A DNA stretch of 64,000 bases from Actinophytocola sp. GTDB lineage: Bacteria; Actinomycetota; Actinomycetes; Mycobacteriales; Pseudonocardiaceae. The stretch spans positions 44,073 to 108,072 of the forward strand of contig WHUB01000005.1 in assembly GCA_009377395.1 (NCBI GenBank), written 5' to 3'. The translations under genes were made by a program, and so were the position numbers. This document shows positions 37,713 to 51,207 of the stretch, piece after piece. Positions within the stretch are counted from its first letter, which is position 1, and the number at the start of each line of letters is the position of its first letter. The notes beneath the pieces are model-generated. The model did no database searches, was not told where the DNA came from, and saw only the letters and a program-made list of their open reading frames with translations.

Positions 37713-37738
37713 CCGCACGCCTCGGTACGGTAGGGATC

Positions 37739-38527
37739 ATGACCACGGCAGCGAACCGACCTATCCGAATCGGATTTCAGCTTCAGCCCCAGCATGCCGA
37801 CTACGACGCCATCCGCCGGGCGGCGTCGGAGGCCGAGGACCTCGGCGTCGACATCGTGTTCAACTGGGATCACTTCTATCCGCTCTACGGCGAGCCGGAG
37901 GGCAAGCACTTCGAGTGCTGGACCATGCTCGGCGCGTGGGCGGAGAGGACGTCGCGCGTCGAGATCGGTGCGCTGGTGACCTGCAACAGCTACCGCAACC
38001 CGGAGCTGGTCGCCGACATGGCGCGCACCGTCGACCACATCAGCGGCGGCCGGTTGATCCTCGGCATGGGGTCCGGCTGGTTCCAGAAGGACTACGACGA
38101 GTACGGCTACGAGTTCGGCACCGCGGGCGGCAGGCTCAACGACCTCGCCGACGCCATGCCCCGCATCGAGCAGCGGCTCGGCAAGCTCAACCCGCCGCCG
38201 ACCCGGGACATTCCGGTGCTGATCGGCGGCGGCGGCGAGAAGAAGACGCTGCGGATCGTGGCCAAGCACGCCGACATCTGGCACGGCTTCGGCGAGCCGG
38301 ACGTCGTCGAGCGCAAGGTCGGGATTCTCGACCAGCACTGTGCCGACGTCGGCCGCGACCCGGCCGAGATCGAGCGGTCGATCGGCGTCAGCGGCGAGCC
38401 GGAGGATCAGGGGCAGGCGCTGCTCGACCTGGGCGTCACGATGTTCACGGTCGGCGCGGGCGGCCCGGACTTCGACCTGTCCCGGCTGCGGTCCTGGATC
38501 GCCTGGCGCGACAAGATGAACGGCTGA
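37739..38527 (+). CDS. LLM-class F420-dependent oxidoreductase
   Basis: A 262-residue luciferase-like TIM-barrel protein. The N-terminal strand IRIGFQLQPQ, the SEAEDLGVDIVFNWDHFYP segment, LGMGSGWFQKDYDEYG and VLIGGGGEKKTLRIVAKHADIWH are typical of F420-using actinobacterial members. The substrate is unknown. It follows the polyprenyl synthase by 26 bases, so the two could share a transcript. It ends before a long palindrome that separates it from the next, convergent gene. Confidence 0.85.
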   Translation: MTTAANRPIRIGFQLQPQHADYDAIRRAASEAEDLGVDIVFNWDHFYPLYGEPEGKHFECWTMLGAWAERTSRVEIGALVTCNSYRNPELVADMARTVDHISGGRLILGMGSGWFQKDYDEYGYEFGTAGGRLNDLADAMPRIEQRLGKLNPPPTRDIPVLIGGGGEKKTLRIVAKHADIWHGFGEPDVVERKVGILDQHCADVGRDPAEIERSIGVSGEPEDQGQALLDLGVTMFTVGAGGPDFDLSRLRSWIAWRDKMNG

Positions 38528-38618
38528 CGCCGTGATGTCGTGTCCCACGTTCAGGCCGCCGTGTTCCACACTCGAGCGTGGAACACGCGAGCTGGAGTGT
38601 GGGACACGACACGGCGTC
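38526..38618. repeat. nested intergenic palindrome (convergent terminator)
   Basis: Three nested arms pair perfectly: GACGCCGT (38526-38533) with ACGGCGTC (38611-38618), GTCGTGTCCCAC (38537-38548) with GTGGGACACGAC (38599-38610), and CGTGTTCCAC (38560-38569) with GTGGAACACG (38578-38587), around an 8-base loop. It fills the gap between two convergent genes and should end transcripts from both sides. It shares the word GGACACGAC with the palindrome at 42418-42488. Confidence 0.8.
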
Positions 38619-38985
38619 AGAGCGCCAGGGCTTGGGCCCGGCGTTTCACCTCGGTGCCGTGGTTGGTGCGCAGGGCGTTGATCGGTGTCACGCCCGGCAG
38701 GCTGTCGTCGGAGCTGAACAGCCAATTCAACATCTCCGTCGGCTCGAACCCGGAGTCGGAGAGCACCGTCAACGTGCCGGCCAGCCCCTTCACCGCGCCC
38801 TTCTCACCGAAGAAGTCCTCCGGGATGCACAGCTCACCGTCGCGCCTCACCGCGATGAGATGACCGTCCCTGAGTATCTGACGAACTTTGCTCTGCGACA
38901 CGCCCATCCGCTTCGCCGCCTCGGAGAGGCTGATCACGGCGATCTCGGCATCGAGGACGTCGTCGGCGACTGGAATCGCACCCAC
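38617..38985 (-). CDS. Rv2175c-family DNA-binding protein
   Basis: A 122-residue protein with a winged-helix region (ISLSEAAKRMGVSQSKVRQIL, about residues 20-40) and a C-terminal Rv2175c domain (GLAGTLTVLSDSGFEPTEMLNWLF). In M. tuberculosis, Rv2175c binds DNA and loses that activity when phosphorylated by PknL. Here pknL is the divergent neighbour, 101 bases away, so the pair is conserved. I chose the GTG at 38985 because AAGGTGG precedes it and because mycobacterial sequence begins similarly (VGxIPxxDD); an ATG at 39003 is the alternative. Confidence 0.85.
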   Translation of the reverse strand: MGAIPVADDVLDAEIAVISLSEAAKRMGVSQSKVRQILRDGHLIAVRRDGELCIPEDFFGEKGAVKGLAGTLTVLSDSGFEPTEMLNWLFSSDDSLPGVTPINALRTNHGTEVKRRAQALAL

Positions 38986-39086
38986 GTGCCCACCTTGCCA
39001 CATACCGCGACCGTCAGCCGAGCACATCCGCACTATCGGCGCATCCGTGCCGAGGCCGCGACCACGGCCAGCTACCATTGCCTGCC

Positions 39087-40988
39087 GTGACTGCACGCGA
39101 GGCGAGCCTGGCCGGAGCACTGCTGGATCACCGGTACCAGGTCACGAGCCTGCTCGCGCGCGGCGGCATGTCGGCCGTCTACCGTGGCGTCGACACCAGG
39201 CTCGACCGGCCGGTGGCGATCAAGGTCATGGATCCGCACTACGCCGCCGACCCGTCCTGGGCGGAGCGCTTCGAGCGGGAGGCGCGGGCCGCGGCCAGGC
39301 TGCACCACCCGAACGTCGTGGCGGTGCACGACCAGGGCGTCGACTACTCGGGCGACAACGCCCACGCCTTCCTGGTGATGGAGCTGGTCGACGGTGGCAC
39401 GCTGCGTGACCTGCTCGAGCAGCGCGGCAAGCTCGATCCCGCCCTCGCGCTGAGCGTCACCGAGCAGGTGCTGGCGGCGCTGTCGGTCGCGCACCAGGCC
39501 GACCTGGTGCACCGCGACATCAAGCCCGAGAACGTGCTCATCGGGCGCGCGGCGGGGCCCGCGGAGGGCACCGGCGTCGTCAAGGTCGCCGACTTCGGCC
39601 TGGTGCGCGCCCTCGCCAGCGCGAACACGACCAGCTCCAGCGTCATCCTCGGCACCGTCGCCTACCTCTCCCCGGAGCAGGTCGAGACCGGCGCGGCGAC
39701 CGAGCGCAGCGACGTCTACTCGGTCGGGCTGCTGCTGTACGAGATGCTGACCGGCGCGCCCGCGTTCTCCGGCGACACCGCGCTGTCGGTCGCCTACCAG
39801 CACGTCAACACCGACGTGCCCGCCCCGAGCGCGAGCAACCCGCTCGTGCCCGCCGCGCTCGACGACCTCGTCCGCCGCGCGACGAGCAGGCAGGTGCGGG
39901 AGCGGCCCGCCGACGCCACCGCGCTGCTCGCGGAGCTGCGTCAGGTCCGCGACGCCCTGGGACTGCCGCAGGTGCCGGTGCCCGCGCTGCCGCCGCCGGA
40001 CGTCGGCGACGACCACACCGTGCCCGCGATGTCGCCGATCACCAGGCCGGTCAACCACACACTGCACATGCCCGAGGGCATCGCCGAGGAGCGGCCTCGG
40101 CGCCGGGCGCCCCGGTTCGCACTGTTCACCGCTGCCCTGCTCGCGCTCGCCGGGCTAGTCGCGGGTGGGTTCTGGCTGTATCAGGCCGCGAACCAGGTCG
40201 CCGTCCCGCAGGTCAACGGCATGACGCGCGACCGGGCGAAACAGGCGCTGGCGCAAGCCGAGCTCCGCCCGCACGTGGTGCGCAAGCACCACAACACCGT
40301 CGACACCGGCACCGCGATCCGCACCGATCCGGCCGCGGGCACCGAGGTCAGCACCGGCGGAGAGGTCACGCTCGTCATGTCGCTCGGCAGGCCGACGGTG
40401 CCCGACATCGACCCGGGCAACAGCCGCGCGGACGCCATCGCCGCGATCAAGCAGGCCGGGCTGACGCCGAAACACGACCCGGGCCTCGACGAGTACCGCG
40501 AGTCGATCCCCAAGGGCGCGGTCATCGGGGTCGCACCGGGCCCGGGCACCCCGGTCAAGATAGGCGCGACGGTGAGCTACGCGCTGTCCAAGGGACCGCC
40601 GCCGACGCCGGTGCCCACCGTGGCGGGCAAGAGCCGCTCGGCGGCGTTCAGCATCCTGCGGCAGGCAGGCTTCGTGCCGTACGACGCGGGCGAGGTGTTC
40701 GACGCCGACGTCCCGGCTGGGTATGTGGTGCGCACCGAACCGGCGGCGGGGACGACGCTGGCGGGCACGGGCGTGCGCGTCGGCGTGGTCGTCTCCAACG
40801 CCGTCGAGGTGCCCGACGTCTCGTACCGGTCGCTGGGCGCGGCGCAGCGGATCCTCGCGGACGCGGGGCTGACCGCGCAGGTGGTCCAAGGCGGCGCCGG
40901 GTTCGTCTCGCGGGTCTACCAGCAGAATCCAGGTGGCGGCGAGCGAGTGGAACCAGGGTCTGTCGTCCAGTTGTGGCTGTTCCCGTAA
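39087..40988 (+). CDS. pknL: serine/threonine protein kinase PknL with four PASTA domains
   Basis: A 633-residue receptor kinase. The cytoplasmic kinase domain (about residues 14-275) has the Gly loop LLARGGMSAVYRG, the Lys in VAIKVMD, HRDIKPEN and DFG (VADFGLVRA), and a Thr/Ser-rich activation loop. After a juxtamembrane linker there is one membrane helix (about residues 355-375) and then four extracellular PASTA repeats, each starting with a VPxV/VPD-type strand. PASTA domains bind peptidoglycan fragments. M. tuberculosis PknL lacks PASTA domains but corynebacterial PknL has them. The likely substrate is the adjacent Rv2175c-type protein. Confidence 0.93.
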   Translation: MTAREASLAGALLDHRYQVTSLLARGGMSAVYRGVDTRLDRPVAIKVMDPHYAADPSWAERFEREARAAARLHHPNVVAVHDQGVDYSGDNAHAFLVMELVDGGTLRDLLEQRGKLDPALALSVTEQVLAALSVAHQADLVHRDIKPENVLIGRAAGPAEGTGVVKVADFGLVRALASANTTSSSVILGTVAYLSPEQVETGAATERSDVYSVGLLLYEMLTGAPAFSGDTALSVAYQHVNTDVPAPSASNPLVPAALDDLVRRATSRQVRERPADATALLAELRQVRDALGLPQVPVPALPPPDVGDDHTVPAMSPITRPVNHTLHMPEGIAEERPRRRAPRFALFTAALLALAGLVAGGFWLYQAANQVAVPQVNGMTRDRAKQALAQAELRPHVVRKHHNTVDTGTAIRTDPAAGTEVSTGGEVTLVMSLGRPTVPDIDPGNSRADAIAAIKQAGLTPKHDPGLDEYRESIPKGAVIGVAPGPGTPVKIGATVSYALSKGPPPTPVPTVAGKSRSAAFSILRQAGFVPYDAGEVFDADVPAGYVVRTEPAAGTTLAGTGVRVGVVVSNAVEVPDVSYRSLGAAQRILADAGLTAQVVQGGAGFVSRVYQQNPGGGERVEPGSVVQLWLFP

Positions 40989-41130
40989 GCCACTCGCATG
41001 CAACTTGCAGTCAGTACCGGTCAGCGGTCGGGTTTGACGCGGTTCGCCCGAGCGTGGTGCGTGCCTGCTCCGTAGAGTGTGACGCGGCGTCCGACGCAGT
41101 CACCCCGATCTCTCTACTGTGGAGTTTGCA

Positions 41131-42417
41131 GTGCCACACACCGAACCGCTCAGCGGGCTCGACGCGGCCTTTCTCGCGTTGGACAGTCCGGGCAACCCGA
41201 TGCACATGGGCGCGGTGGGAGTGTTTCAGCCCGACGGGCAGGTGAACGGCGAACGGCTGCGCACGCTGCTCGCGGACCGCGCCAAGCGCATCCCCCGGCT
41301 CCGGCTGCGGGTGCGCGACACCTGGTTTCCGCCCGGTGGCGCGGAGTGGGAGCGCGACCCGGTGTTCGACGTGACCCGCCACGTCCGCGTCCACCGCGCG
41401 TCAGACCCGCACGACCCGACGCTGCTGGCGCGCTACGCGTCCGACTGGATGGCGCGAACGCTGCCGCACGGCGCGCCGCCCTGGCAGCTCGATCTGCTCA
41501 CCGGGCTACCGGGCGGGCAGTTCGCGCTGCTGCTCAAGCTGCACCACGCGCTCACCGACGGGGCGGGCGCGGTGCAGGTCGCGGCCGGTCTGTTCGACGG
41601 CATGCCACCGCAGCCCGATCCGCCAGCGCCGGAGCCGGAGGACCGCTCCTGGCGTTCGCAACTCGACGGTGTGGTCAGCGCCGCGCGTAACGGCTGGGAC
41701 GTCGTGCGCGCGACCCGGCCGCTGCACGCCTCGCCGCTCGCGGCATCCTCCTCGGCGGCGCGGCGGCTGGCGTTCGTCCGCATCGACGCCGCCGACCTGC
41801 GGGTGATCCGCAAGCGGCACGGCGGCACCCCGAACGACGTGGCGATCGCCGTGCTCTCCGGCGCGCTGCGGAGCTGGCTGCGTGCGCGGGGCGAGCGCGT
41901 CGCCGGGCTGACGCTGCGGGCGCTGATACCGGTGAGCCTGCGAGCGAGAACGTCCGGCGACGGCAACCGGCTGTCCGGCTACCTGTGCGACCTGCCGGTC
42001 GGCGTCGCCGATCCGCTGCGGCGGCTCGCCACCGTCCGGGCGTGCATGGACCGCAACAAGACGGCGGGCCCGCAGACCGGGCCGGGCACGCTGCCGCTGC
42101 TGGCGAACCAGATCCCGGTCCAGCTGCACCGGCTGTTCACCGGGTTCGCCGGGATGTCCGGCAACGCGCTGTTCGACACCACCGTGACCAACGTGCCGCT
42201 GCCCAGCATCCCGCTGGAGGTCGACGGCGCTCCGCTGCGCGCGGCCTACCCCGTCGTGCCGCTCGCGCCGGGGCAGGCGATCGGCGTCGCGCTCTCGTCG
42301 TACCGCGACGGCGTGCACATCGGGTTCAACGCCAACGCGAATGCGGCGCCCGACATCGGCGCGCTGGCCGATGCGGTCGAGAAGGAGACCGCGATCCTGC
42401 ACGAGCTGTGTAGCTGA
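41131..42417 (+). CDS. WS/DGAT-family O-acyltransferase
   Basis: A 428-residue wax ester synthase/diacylglycerol acyltransferase. The catalytic HHxxxDG is LHHALTDGAG (about residues 136-145), and the opening LSGLDAAFLALDSPGNPMHMG and C-terminal TVTNVPLPSIPL ... LSSYRDGVHIGFNAN are family hallmarks. Such enzymes make storage triacylglycerol or wax esters at the inner membrane face. I prefer the GTG at 41131 because GGAG lies 6 bases upstream; the GTG at 41119 is in frame. Confidence 0.9.
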   Translation: MPHTEPLSGLDAAFLALDSPGNPMHMGAVGVFQPDGQVNGERLRTLLADRAKRIPRLRLRVRDTWFPPGGAEWERDPVFDVTRHVRVHRASDPHDPTLLARYASDWMARTLPHGAPPWQLDLLTGLPGGQFALLLKLHHALTDGAGAVQVAAGLFDGMPPQPDPPAPEPEDRSWRSQLDGVVSAARNGWDVVRATRPLHASPLAASSSAARRLAFVRIDAADLRVIRKRHGGTPNDVAIAVLSGALRSWLRARGERVAGLTLRALIPVSLRARTSGDGNRLSGYLCDLPVGVADPLRRLATVRACMDRNKTAGPQTGPGTLPLLANQIPVQLHRLFTGFAGMSGNALFDTTVTNVPLPSIPLEVDGAPLRAAYPVVPLAPGQAIGVALSSYRDGVHIGFNANANAAPDIGALADAVEKETAILHELCS

Positions 42418-42488
42418 CGCAGGACACGACGTCGGGAACGCAGGACACGGCGTCCTGGGCGCAGGACACAAGGTCGTGTCCTGCGTTC
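42418..42488. repeat. intergenic repeat and palindrome (convergent terminator)
   Basis: CGCAGGACACGAC (42418-42430) pairs perfectly with GTCGTGTCCTGCG (42473-42485). A second copy, GAACGCAGGACAC (42436-42448), pairs perfectly with the overlapping GTGTCCTGCGTTC (42476-42488). A third CGCAGGACAC lies at 42460-42469. So three direct copies compete for one inverted copy. It fills the gap between the convergent acyltransferase and aroG genes and probably terminates both. Confidence 0.75.
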
Positions 42489-42512
42489 CTGCCTTCGTGT
42501 TCGACACTCGGG

Positions 42513-44905
<2,393 letters not shown>

Positions 44906-45052
44906 CCCGTCCCTCACTGGCCCTCGCCGTGCACTGGCGGCCCACATCGTCGCAGAGTCACTTCTGATCGACGGTAGGTGACAGGGCGTGCCGAGCAATA
45001 CGTGTTAACGCGGCGAGTACCTGAACAGACCAACGCCGCCGCGAGGCACGGC

Positions 45053-46573
45053 CTAGCTCATCGTCGCCAGCGGCAGCGCGGTGGGATGCACCGGCGCCGG
45101 CAGCTGCGACGCGCCGGTGAGGTAGGCGTCGACGGCGCTGGCGGCCGACCGGCCCTCGGCGATCGCCCACACGATCAGCGAGGCGCCCCGATGCGCGTCG
45201 CCGCACACGAACACGCCGTCGGCCGAGGTCTGCCAGTCCGACCCGCAGGAGATGACACCGCGCGGCGACAGCGTGATGCCGAGGTCGTCGAGCAGCCGCA
45301 TCGGCTCGACCCCGGCGAAGCCGATCGCCAGCAGCACCAGGTCCGCCGGGAGGCGGCGCACCTCCTCGCCGACCGGGACGACCTCGCGGCTGCCGCTTTC
45401 CGGGTCCTTGTGCACCCGCACCGGCCGCAGGTCGATGTGGCGCACATGCCCCGCGTCGGCGCCCTCGCCACCCGCGAACCGCTCGATGCCGACGGCGAAC
45501 TCCCGCTCGCCGAACTCCTCGTGCGCCGGATAGGTACGCAGGATATAGGGCCAGGTCGGCCACGGCGACCGGTCGTCGTCGCGTTCGGACGGTGGCCGGG
45601 GGTACTGGTCGAGCTGCGTCACCGACAGCGCGCCCTGCCGGGTCGCGGTGCCGTAGCAGTCGGCGCCGGTGTCGCCGCCGCCGACGATGATCACGTGCTT
45701 GCCTTCGGCCGAAATGGACGTCGGGGCGTCACCCTCGCACTCCTTGTTGGCCGGCACCAGATGGTTCATCGCGAGGTGGATGCCGTCCAGCTCGCGTCCC
45801 GGTGTCGACGTGTCGTCCCTGCCGTTGAGCGCGCCGACGGCGAGCACCACGGCGTCGAACCACTCCCGCAGTCGCGCCACGGTGACGTCGACGCCGACCT
45901 CGCAGCCGGTGACGAACCGGGTGCCCTCGGCGCGCAGCTGCGTGAGCCGCTGGTCGAGCCGCTGCTTCGCCATCTTGAACTCGGGAATGCCGTAGCGCAT
46001 CAGGCCGCCGAGCCGGTCGTCCCGCTCGTACACGGTGACGTCGTGCCCGGCGCGGGTGAGCTGCTGTGCGGCGGCGAGCCCCGCGGGGCCCGACCCGACG
46101 ACGGCGACGCTCTTGCCGGAGATCACCTCGGCCCGCTCGGGTCGCGCGTAGCCGCGTTCCCAGGCGTTGTCGGCGATCGTCTGCTCGATCCGCTTGATCG
46201 TCACCGGGCCGCCGGAGGCGGGGCTGATCGACAGCACGCAGCCCGCCTCGCACGGCGCCGGGCACAGCATCCCGGTGAACTCGGGGAAGTTGTTGGTGGC
46301 GTGCAGCCGCTCGCTGGCCGCCTCCCAGTCGCCCCGGCGCGCGAGGTCGTTCCACTCCGGGATCAGGTTGCCGAGCGGGCAGCCCGCCGAGCCGGAGTGG
46401 CAGAACGGGATGCCGCAGTCCATGCACCGGGTGGCCTGCTCGGCCACGTCGGCGTTGCGCTCCGCGGGGTCGACGTCGGCGTAGACCTCGTGCCAGTCCC
46501 CGACGCGCTCGGCGATCGGCCGCTTCGGCATGTCCCGGCGGGGGTACTTGCGGAAGCCGGTGGGATCAGCCAC
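45053..46573 (-). CDS. gltD: glutamate synthase (NADPH) small subunit
   Basis: The 506-residue electron-input subunit of GOGAT, which works with GltB. It has N-terminal cluster motifs [12 protein letters not shown] and CPAPCEAGC for [4Fe-4S] centres, the FAD motif [17 protein letters not shown] (about residue 148) and the NADPH motif [13 protein letters not shown]. It transfers electrons from NADPH to GltB. The GTG start overlaps the gltB end by 8 bases. Confidence 0.95.
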   Translation of the reverse strand: MADPTGFRKYPRRDMPKRPIAERVGDWHEVYADVDPAERNADVAEQATRCMDCGIPFCHSGSAGCPLGNLIPEWNDLARRGDWEAASERLHATNNFPEFTGMLCPAPCEAGCVLSISPASGGPVTIKRIEQTIADNAWERGYARPERAEVISGKSVAVVGSGPAGLAAAQQLTRAGHDVTVYERDDRLGGLMRYGIPEFKMAKQRLDQRLTQLRAEGTRFVTGCEVGVDVTVARLREWFDAVVLAVGALNGRDDTSTPGRELDGIHLAMNHLVPANKECEGDAPTSISAEGKHVIIVGGGDTGADCYGTATRQGALSVTQLDQYPRPPSERDDDRSPWPTWPYILRTYPAHEEFGEREFAVGIERFAGGEGADAGHVRHIDLRPVRVHKDPESGSREVVPVGEEVRRLPADLVLLAIGFAGVEPMRLLDDLGITLSPRGVISCGSDWQTSADGVFVCGDAHRGASLIVWAIAEGRSAASAVDAYLTGASQLPAPVHPTALPLATMS

Positions 46574-49500
46574 GCGCGGCCTCCTCCATGATCGCCTCGT
46601 CGACGTCGCGGCCCTGCGCGCGGGCGCGGCGCACCGCGTCCAGCACCCGCTGGTAGTCGCGCGGCATCACCTTGGTGAACCCGGCCGAGCGGCGGGTCCA
46701 GTCGCCCAGCAGCGAGGCGGCGACGGCCGAGCCGGTGCGGGTGTGGTGGTCCTCGATCACGCGCCGGAGCGTGGCCAGGTCGTCGGCGGTGGGGTCGAGC
46801 AGGTCCACCATCGCCTGGTTGACCTGCTCCGGGTCGAGGTCGAGCACGTAGCCGACGCCGCCGGACATGCCAGCGGCCAGGTTCCGTCCGGTCGGCCCGA
46901 GCACGACCGCCATGCCGCCGGTCATGTACTCGAAGGCGTGGTCGCCGACGCCCTCGACGACCACGGTGGCGCCGGAGTTGCGCACGCAGCACCGCTCCCC
47001 GACCTTGCCGCGCAGGTAGAGCTCGCCGCCGGTGGCGCCGTAGGCGATCACGTTGCCCGCGATGACGTGTTCCTCCGCGCCGGTGCCCTCGAACTCGGTC
47101 TCCGGGTGCGGCCGCACCACGATCCGGCCGCCGGAGAGCCCCTTGCCGACGTAGTCGTTGGCGTCGCCGATCAGGTCGATGGTCACGCCGCGCGGCAGGA
47201 ACGCGCCGAGCGACTGCCCCGCCGAGCCGGTCAGCGTCAGCTCGACGGTGCCGTCCGGCAGGCCGTCGCCGCTGTAGCGGCGGGTGATCTCGGCGCCGAG
47301 CAGCGTGCCGACGGTGCGGTTGACGTTGCGCACCGGCAGCTCGAGCCGGACCGGCAGCGCGTCCTCCAGCGCGGCGTCGACCAGCTGGATCACGGTCCGG
47401 TCCAGCGCCTCGTCCAGCCCGTGGTCCTGTTCCCTGGTCTGATGCAGCGCGCCGCCGTACGGCGAGCGGCGCGGCAGGTCGAACACCGGCGCCAGGTCGA
47501 GCCCGCTGGCTTTCCAGTGCTCGACGGCCTCGTCGACGCGCAGGAACTCGGCGTGACCGACGGCCTCGTCGATGCTGCGCAGCCCGAGCGAGGCCAGGAT
47601 CTCGCGCACCTCCTGGGCGACGAACCGGAAGAAGTTCACCACGTGCTCGACCTGTCCGGTGTAGCGCTCGCGCAGCTCCGGATTCTGGGTGGCGACCCCG
47701 ACCGGGCAGGTGTCGAGGTGACAGACCCGCATCATGATGCAGCCCTCGACGACGAGCGGCGCGGTGGCGAAGCCGTACTCCTCCGCGCCGAGCAGCGCGG
47801 CGATGACGACGTCGCGGCCGGTCTTCATGCCGCCGTCCGCCTGCACCACGATCCGGTCGCGCAGGCCGTTGAGCAGCAGCGTCTTGTGGGTCTCGGCGAG
47901 CCCGATCTCCCACGGCGTGCCGGCGTGCTTGAGCGAGTTCAGCGGCGCGGCCCCGGTGCCGCCGTCGTGGCCGGAGATCAGCACCACGTCGGCGTGGGCC
48001 TTCGCCACCCCGGCCGCGACGGTGCCGACGCCGAACTCGCTGACCAGCTTGACATGGATCCGCGCCTGGTCATTGGCGTTCTTGAGGTCGTGGATCAGCT
48101 GCGCCAGGTCCTCGATGGAGTAGATGTCATGGTGCGGCGGCGGTGAGATCAGCCCGACACCCGGTGTCGAGTGCCGGGTGCGCGCGATCCACGGGTAGAC
48201 CTTGTTCGGCGGCAGCTGGCCGCCCTCCCCCGGCTTGGCGCCCTGGGCCATCTTGATCTGGATGTCGGTGCCGTTGACCAGGTACTCGCTGGTGACGCCG
48301 AACCTGCCGGACGCGACCTGCTTGATCGCGCTGCGGCGGTCCGGGTCGTAGAGCCGGTCGGCGTCCTCGCCGCCCTCGCCGGTGTTGGAGCGGCCGCCGA
48401 TGCGGTTCATCGCGATCGCCAACGTCTCGTGTGACTCGGCGGAGATCGCGCCGTAGGACATGCCGCCGGTGTTGAACCGGCGGCAGATCGACTCGACCGA
48501 CTCGACCTCGTCCACCGAGATCGGCTCCCGCTCGCCGCGCAGCTCGAACATGCCGCGCAGCGCGCAGCCCTCCCGTTCCAGCCGGTGCACCTCCTCGGTG
48601 TAGGCGCGGTAGGCGCGCTCGCGGCCGGTGCTGCTGGCGTGCTGCAGCAGGAACACCGTCTCCGGCGTGAACAGGTGCAGCTCGCCCTCGCGCCGGTAGG
48701 CGTACTCGCCGCCGGAGTCCAGGCCCCGGTGGGCGCGGTCGGCCGGGTTCTCGGGATAGGCCCGCCGATGCCGGTGGGCGACCTCCTCGGCGAGGACGTC
48801 GAGGCCGACGCCGTCGAGCACCGAGGTGGTGCCGGTGAAGTACTCGTCCAGCAGGTCCTGGCCGAGTCCGACCGCCTCGAACACCTGCGCCGCCGTGTAC
48901 GCGCCGACGGTCGAGATGCCCATTTTGGACATGATCTTCAGCGTGCCCTTGACCAACGCGGTGACATAGTTGCGGATCGCGACCCGCGGGTCGATGTCCG
49001 GGATGGCGCCGTCGGCGATGAGGTCCTCAATGGACTCGAACGCGAGGTAGGGGTTGACGGCGGCCGCGCCGTAGCCGAGCAGCAGCGCGATGTGGTGCAC
49101 CTCGCGGGCGTCGCCGGTCTCCACCACCAGCGCGACCCGCAGCCGCTCCTTGGTGCGCACCAGATGGTGGTGCACCGCCGAGACCAGCAGCAGCGACGGG
49201 ATCGGCGCCCACCGGCGGCCGGAGTCGCGGTCGGAGAGCACCAGAATCCGCGCGCCCTCGGCGATCGCGGCCGACGCCTCCTTGCGCACCCGCTGGATCG
49301 CCTCGCCGAGCGCCTGCCCGCCGCCCTCGACGTCGTAGAGCCCGGACAGCACCCGGCAGGCGAAGCCGGGCAGGTTGCCGTCGTCGTTGACGTGGATCAG
49401 CTTGGCCAGCTCGTCGTTGTCGATCACGGGCAGCGGGAGCTGGATGTGACGGCAGGACGCGGGGCCGGGGGCGAGCAGGTTCTGCTCCGGGCCCATGATC

Positions 49501-51128
49501 CGAGCCATCGACGTGACCAGCTCCTCGCGGATCGCGTCCAGTGGCGGGTTGGTGACCTGCGCGAACTGCTGGAAGAAGTAATCGTAGAGCAGCCGGGAGC
49601 GTCGCGAGAGCACCGAGGTGGGCGTGTCAGTACCCATCGAGCCGACCGGCTCGGCCCCGGTCGTCGCCATCGGGCCGAGCAGGATCTTCAGCTCCTCCTC
49701 GGTGTAGCCGAAGGTGAGCTGACGCCGCAGCACCGACTCGTGGCTCTGCACGATGTGCTCGCGGTCGGGCAGGTCGGCGAGCGCGAGCAGCCCGGCGTGC
49801 ACCCAGTCGCCGTAGGGGCGTTCGCTCGCGAGGCCGGACTTGATCTCGTCGTCGTCGACGATCCGTCCGGCGGCGGTGTCGACCAGAAACATCCGGCCCG
49901 GTTTGAGCCTGCCCTTCGCGGCGATGTGCTCCGGCGGCACGTCGAGCACGCCCGCCTCGCTGGCGAAGATCACCCGGTCGTCGGTGGTGTGCCACCAGCG
50001 GGCGGGCCGCAGCCCGTTCCGGTCGAGCACCGCGCCGACGACGCTGCCGTCGGTGAAGGTGACGCTGGCCGGACCGTCCCACGGCTCCATCAGGCTGGCG
50101 TGGAACCGGTAGAAGTCCCGGCGTTTCGGGTCCATCGTGGCGTGGTTCTCCCACGCCTCGGGGATCATCATCATGACCGCGTGCGGCAGGCTGCGGCCGC
50201 CGAGGTGCAGCAGCTCGAGCACCTCGTCGAACGACGCCGAGTCGGAGCCCTCCGGCGAGCAGATCGGGTACAGCCGGTCGAGGTCGCCGGGGATCAAGTC
50301 GGACTCCAGCAGCGCCTCGCGGGCGCGCATCCGGTTGCGGTTGCCCTTGATGGTGTTGATCTCGCCGTTGTGCGCCACGTACCGATACGGGTGCGCCAGC
50401 GGCCAGGACGGAAAGGTGTTGGTGGAGAACCGGCTGTGCACCAGGGCGATCGCGCTGGCACAGCGCTCGTCCCGCAGGTCAGGGAAGAACTCTCGCAGCT
50501 GTGGCGCGGTGAGCATGCCCTTGTAGGCGATGGTGCGGGCGGACAGCGACGGGAAGTAGACCCCGCAGCCTGCCGTCGCGCTCTCGTGCTCGGCCCGGCG
50601 CCGCAGGCAGAACACCCGCCGGTCGAGCGCGATCCCGGCCGTGCCCTCGGGGTCGGCGAGGAACAGCATCGCGAAGCGCGGCATGACCGACCGGGCGCTC
50701 GGCCCGATGCCCGCCCGGTCGGGCTCGGTGGGCAGCTCGCGCCAGCCGAGCACGGTGAGGCACTCCTCGGCGGCGAGCCGTTCCACCAGCTCGACGGCCT
50801 CGGCGCCGCGCTCGCCGTCGGGCAGGAACGCGATCCCCGCCGCGTAGCGGTTGCCGTGCTCGGGATCGGGTTCCGGCAGGTCGAAGCCCGCCTCGGCGCG
50901 CAGCAGCGCGTCCGGGAGCTGGAGCAGGATGCCCGCGCCGTCGCCGCTGGTCGGCTCGGCCCCCGCCGCGCCCCGGTGTTCGAGGTTGTCCAGCGCGGTC
51001 AGGCCGTCGCTGACGATGCCGTGCGAGCGTCTGCCCTGGATGTCCGCGACCATCGCGACCCCGCACCCGTCGTGCTCGGTCGCGGGGTCATAGCCGTTCT
51101 GCCGCTGCGGGAGCGCCGAGAACAACAT
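46566..51128 (-). CDS. gltB: glutamate synthase large subunit
   Basis: The 1520-residue catalytic subunit of GOGAT makes two glutamates from glutamine and 2-oxoglutarate. The N-terminal amidotransferase nucleophile is Cys22 in [10 protein letters not shown], exposed by removal of a short propeptide. The HNGEINT motif, the central FMN domain ([13 protein letters not shown], then [12 protein letters not shown]), the [3Fe-4S] cysteines ([12 protein letters not shown]) and the C-terminal GXGXG beta-helix domain follow in order. A CGGAGG site precedes the ATG. It takes part in the same nitrogen economy as gluABCD. Confidence 0.97.
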   Translation of the reverse strand: MLFSALPQRQNGYDPATEHDGCGVAMVADIQGRRSHGIVSDGLTALDNLEHRGAAGAEPTSGDGAGILLQLPDALLRAEAGFDLPEPDPEHGNRYAAGIAFLPDGERGAEAVELVERLAAEECLTVLGWRELPTEPDRAGIGPSARSVMPRFAMLFLADPEGTAGIALDRRVFCLRRRAEHESATAGCGVYFPSLSARTIAYKGMLTAPQLREFFPDLRDERCASAIALVHSRFSTNTFPSWPLAHPYRYVAHNGEINTIKGNRNRMRAREALLESDLIPGDLDRLYPICSPEGSDSASFDEVLELLHLGGRSLPHAVMMMIPEAWENHATMDPKRRDFYRFHASLMEPWDGPASVTFTDGSVVGAVLDRNGLRPARWWHTTDDRVIFASEAGVLDVPPEHIAAKGRLKPGRMFLVDTAAGRIVDDDEIKSGLASERPYGDWVHAGLLALADLPDREHIVQSHESVLRRQLTFGYTEEELKILLGPMATTGAEPVGSMGTDTPTSVLSRRSRLLYDYFFQQFAQVTNPPLDAIREELVTSMARIMGPEQNLLAPGPASCRHIQLPLPVIDNDELAKLIHVNDDGNLPGFACRVLSGLYDVEGGGQALGEAIQRVRKEASAAIAEGARILVLSDRDSGRRWAPIPSLLLVSAVHHHLVRTKERLRVALVVETGDAREVHHIALLLGYGAAAVNPYLAFESIEDLIADGAIPDIDPRVAIRNYVTALVKGTLKIMSKMGISTVGAYTAAQVFEAVGLGQDLLDEYFTGTTSVLDGVGLDVLAEEVAHRHRRAYPENPADRAHRGLDSGGEYAYRREGELHLFTPETVFLLQHASSTGRERAYRAYTEEVHRLEREGCALRGMFELRGEREPISVDEVESVESICRRFNTGGMSYGAISAESHETLAIAMNRIGGRSNTGEGGEDADRLYDPDRRSAIKQVASGRFGVTSEYLVNGTDIQIKMAQGAKPGEGGQLPPNKVYPWIARTRHSTPGVGLISPPPHHDIYSIEDLAQLIHDLKNANDQARIHVKLVSEFGVGTVAAGVAKAHADVVLISGHDGGTGAAPLNSLKHAGTPWEIGLAETHKTLLLNGLRDRIVVQADGGMKTGRDVVIAALLGAEEYGFATAPLVVEGCIMMRVCHLDTCPVGVATQNPELRERYTGQVEHVVNFFRFVAQEVREILASLGLRSIDEAVGHAEFLRVDEAVEHWKASGLDLAPVFDLPRRSPYGGALHQTREQDHGLDEALDRTVIQLVDAALEDALPVRLELPVRNVNRTVGTLLGAEITRRYSGDGLPDGTVELTLTGSAGQSLGAFLPRGVTIDLIGDANDYVGKGLSGGRIVVRPHPETEFEGTGAEEHVIAGNVIAYGATGGELYLRGKVGERCCVRNSGATVVVEGVGDHAFEYMTGGMAVVLGPTGRNLAAGMSGGVGYVLDLDPEQVNQAMVDLLDPTADDLATLRRVIEDHHTRTGSAVAASLLGDWTRRSAGFTKVMPRDYQRVLDAVRRARAQGRDVDEAIMEEAARG

Positions 51129-51207
51129 GCGGCTGCCTCCGATGTGCGCGCCTGCGCAAGGTCACCGGTTCCCCAGCATAACGGCCGACAGCGAGGTTGG
51201 CCCGCCG

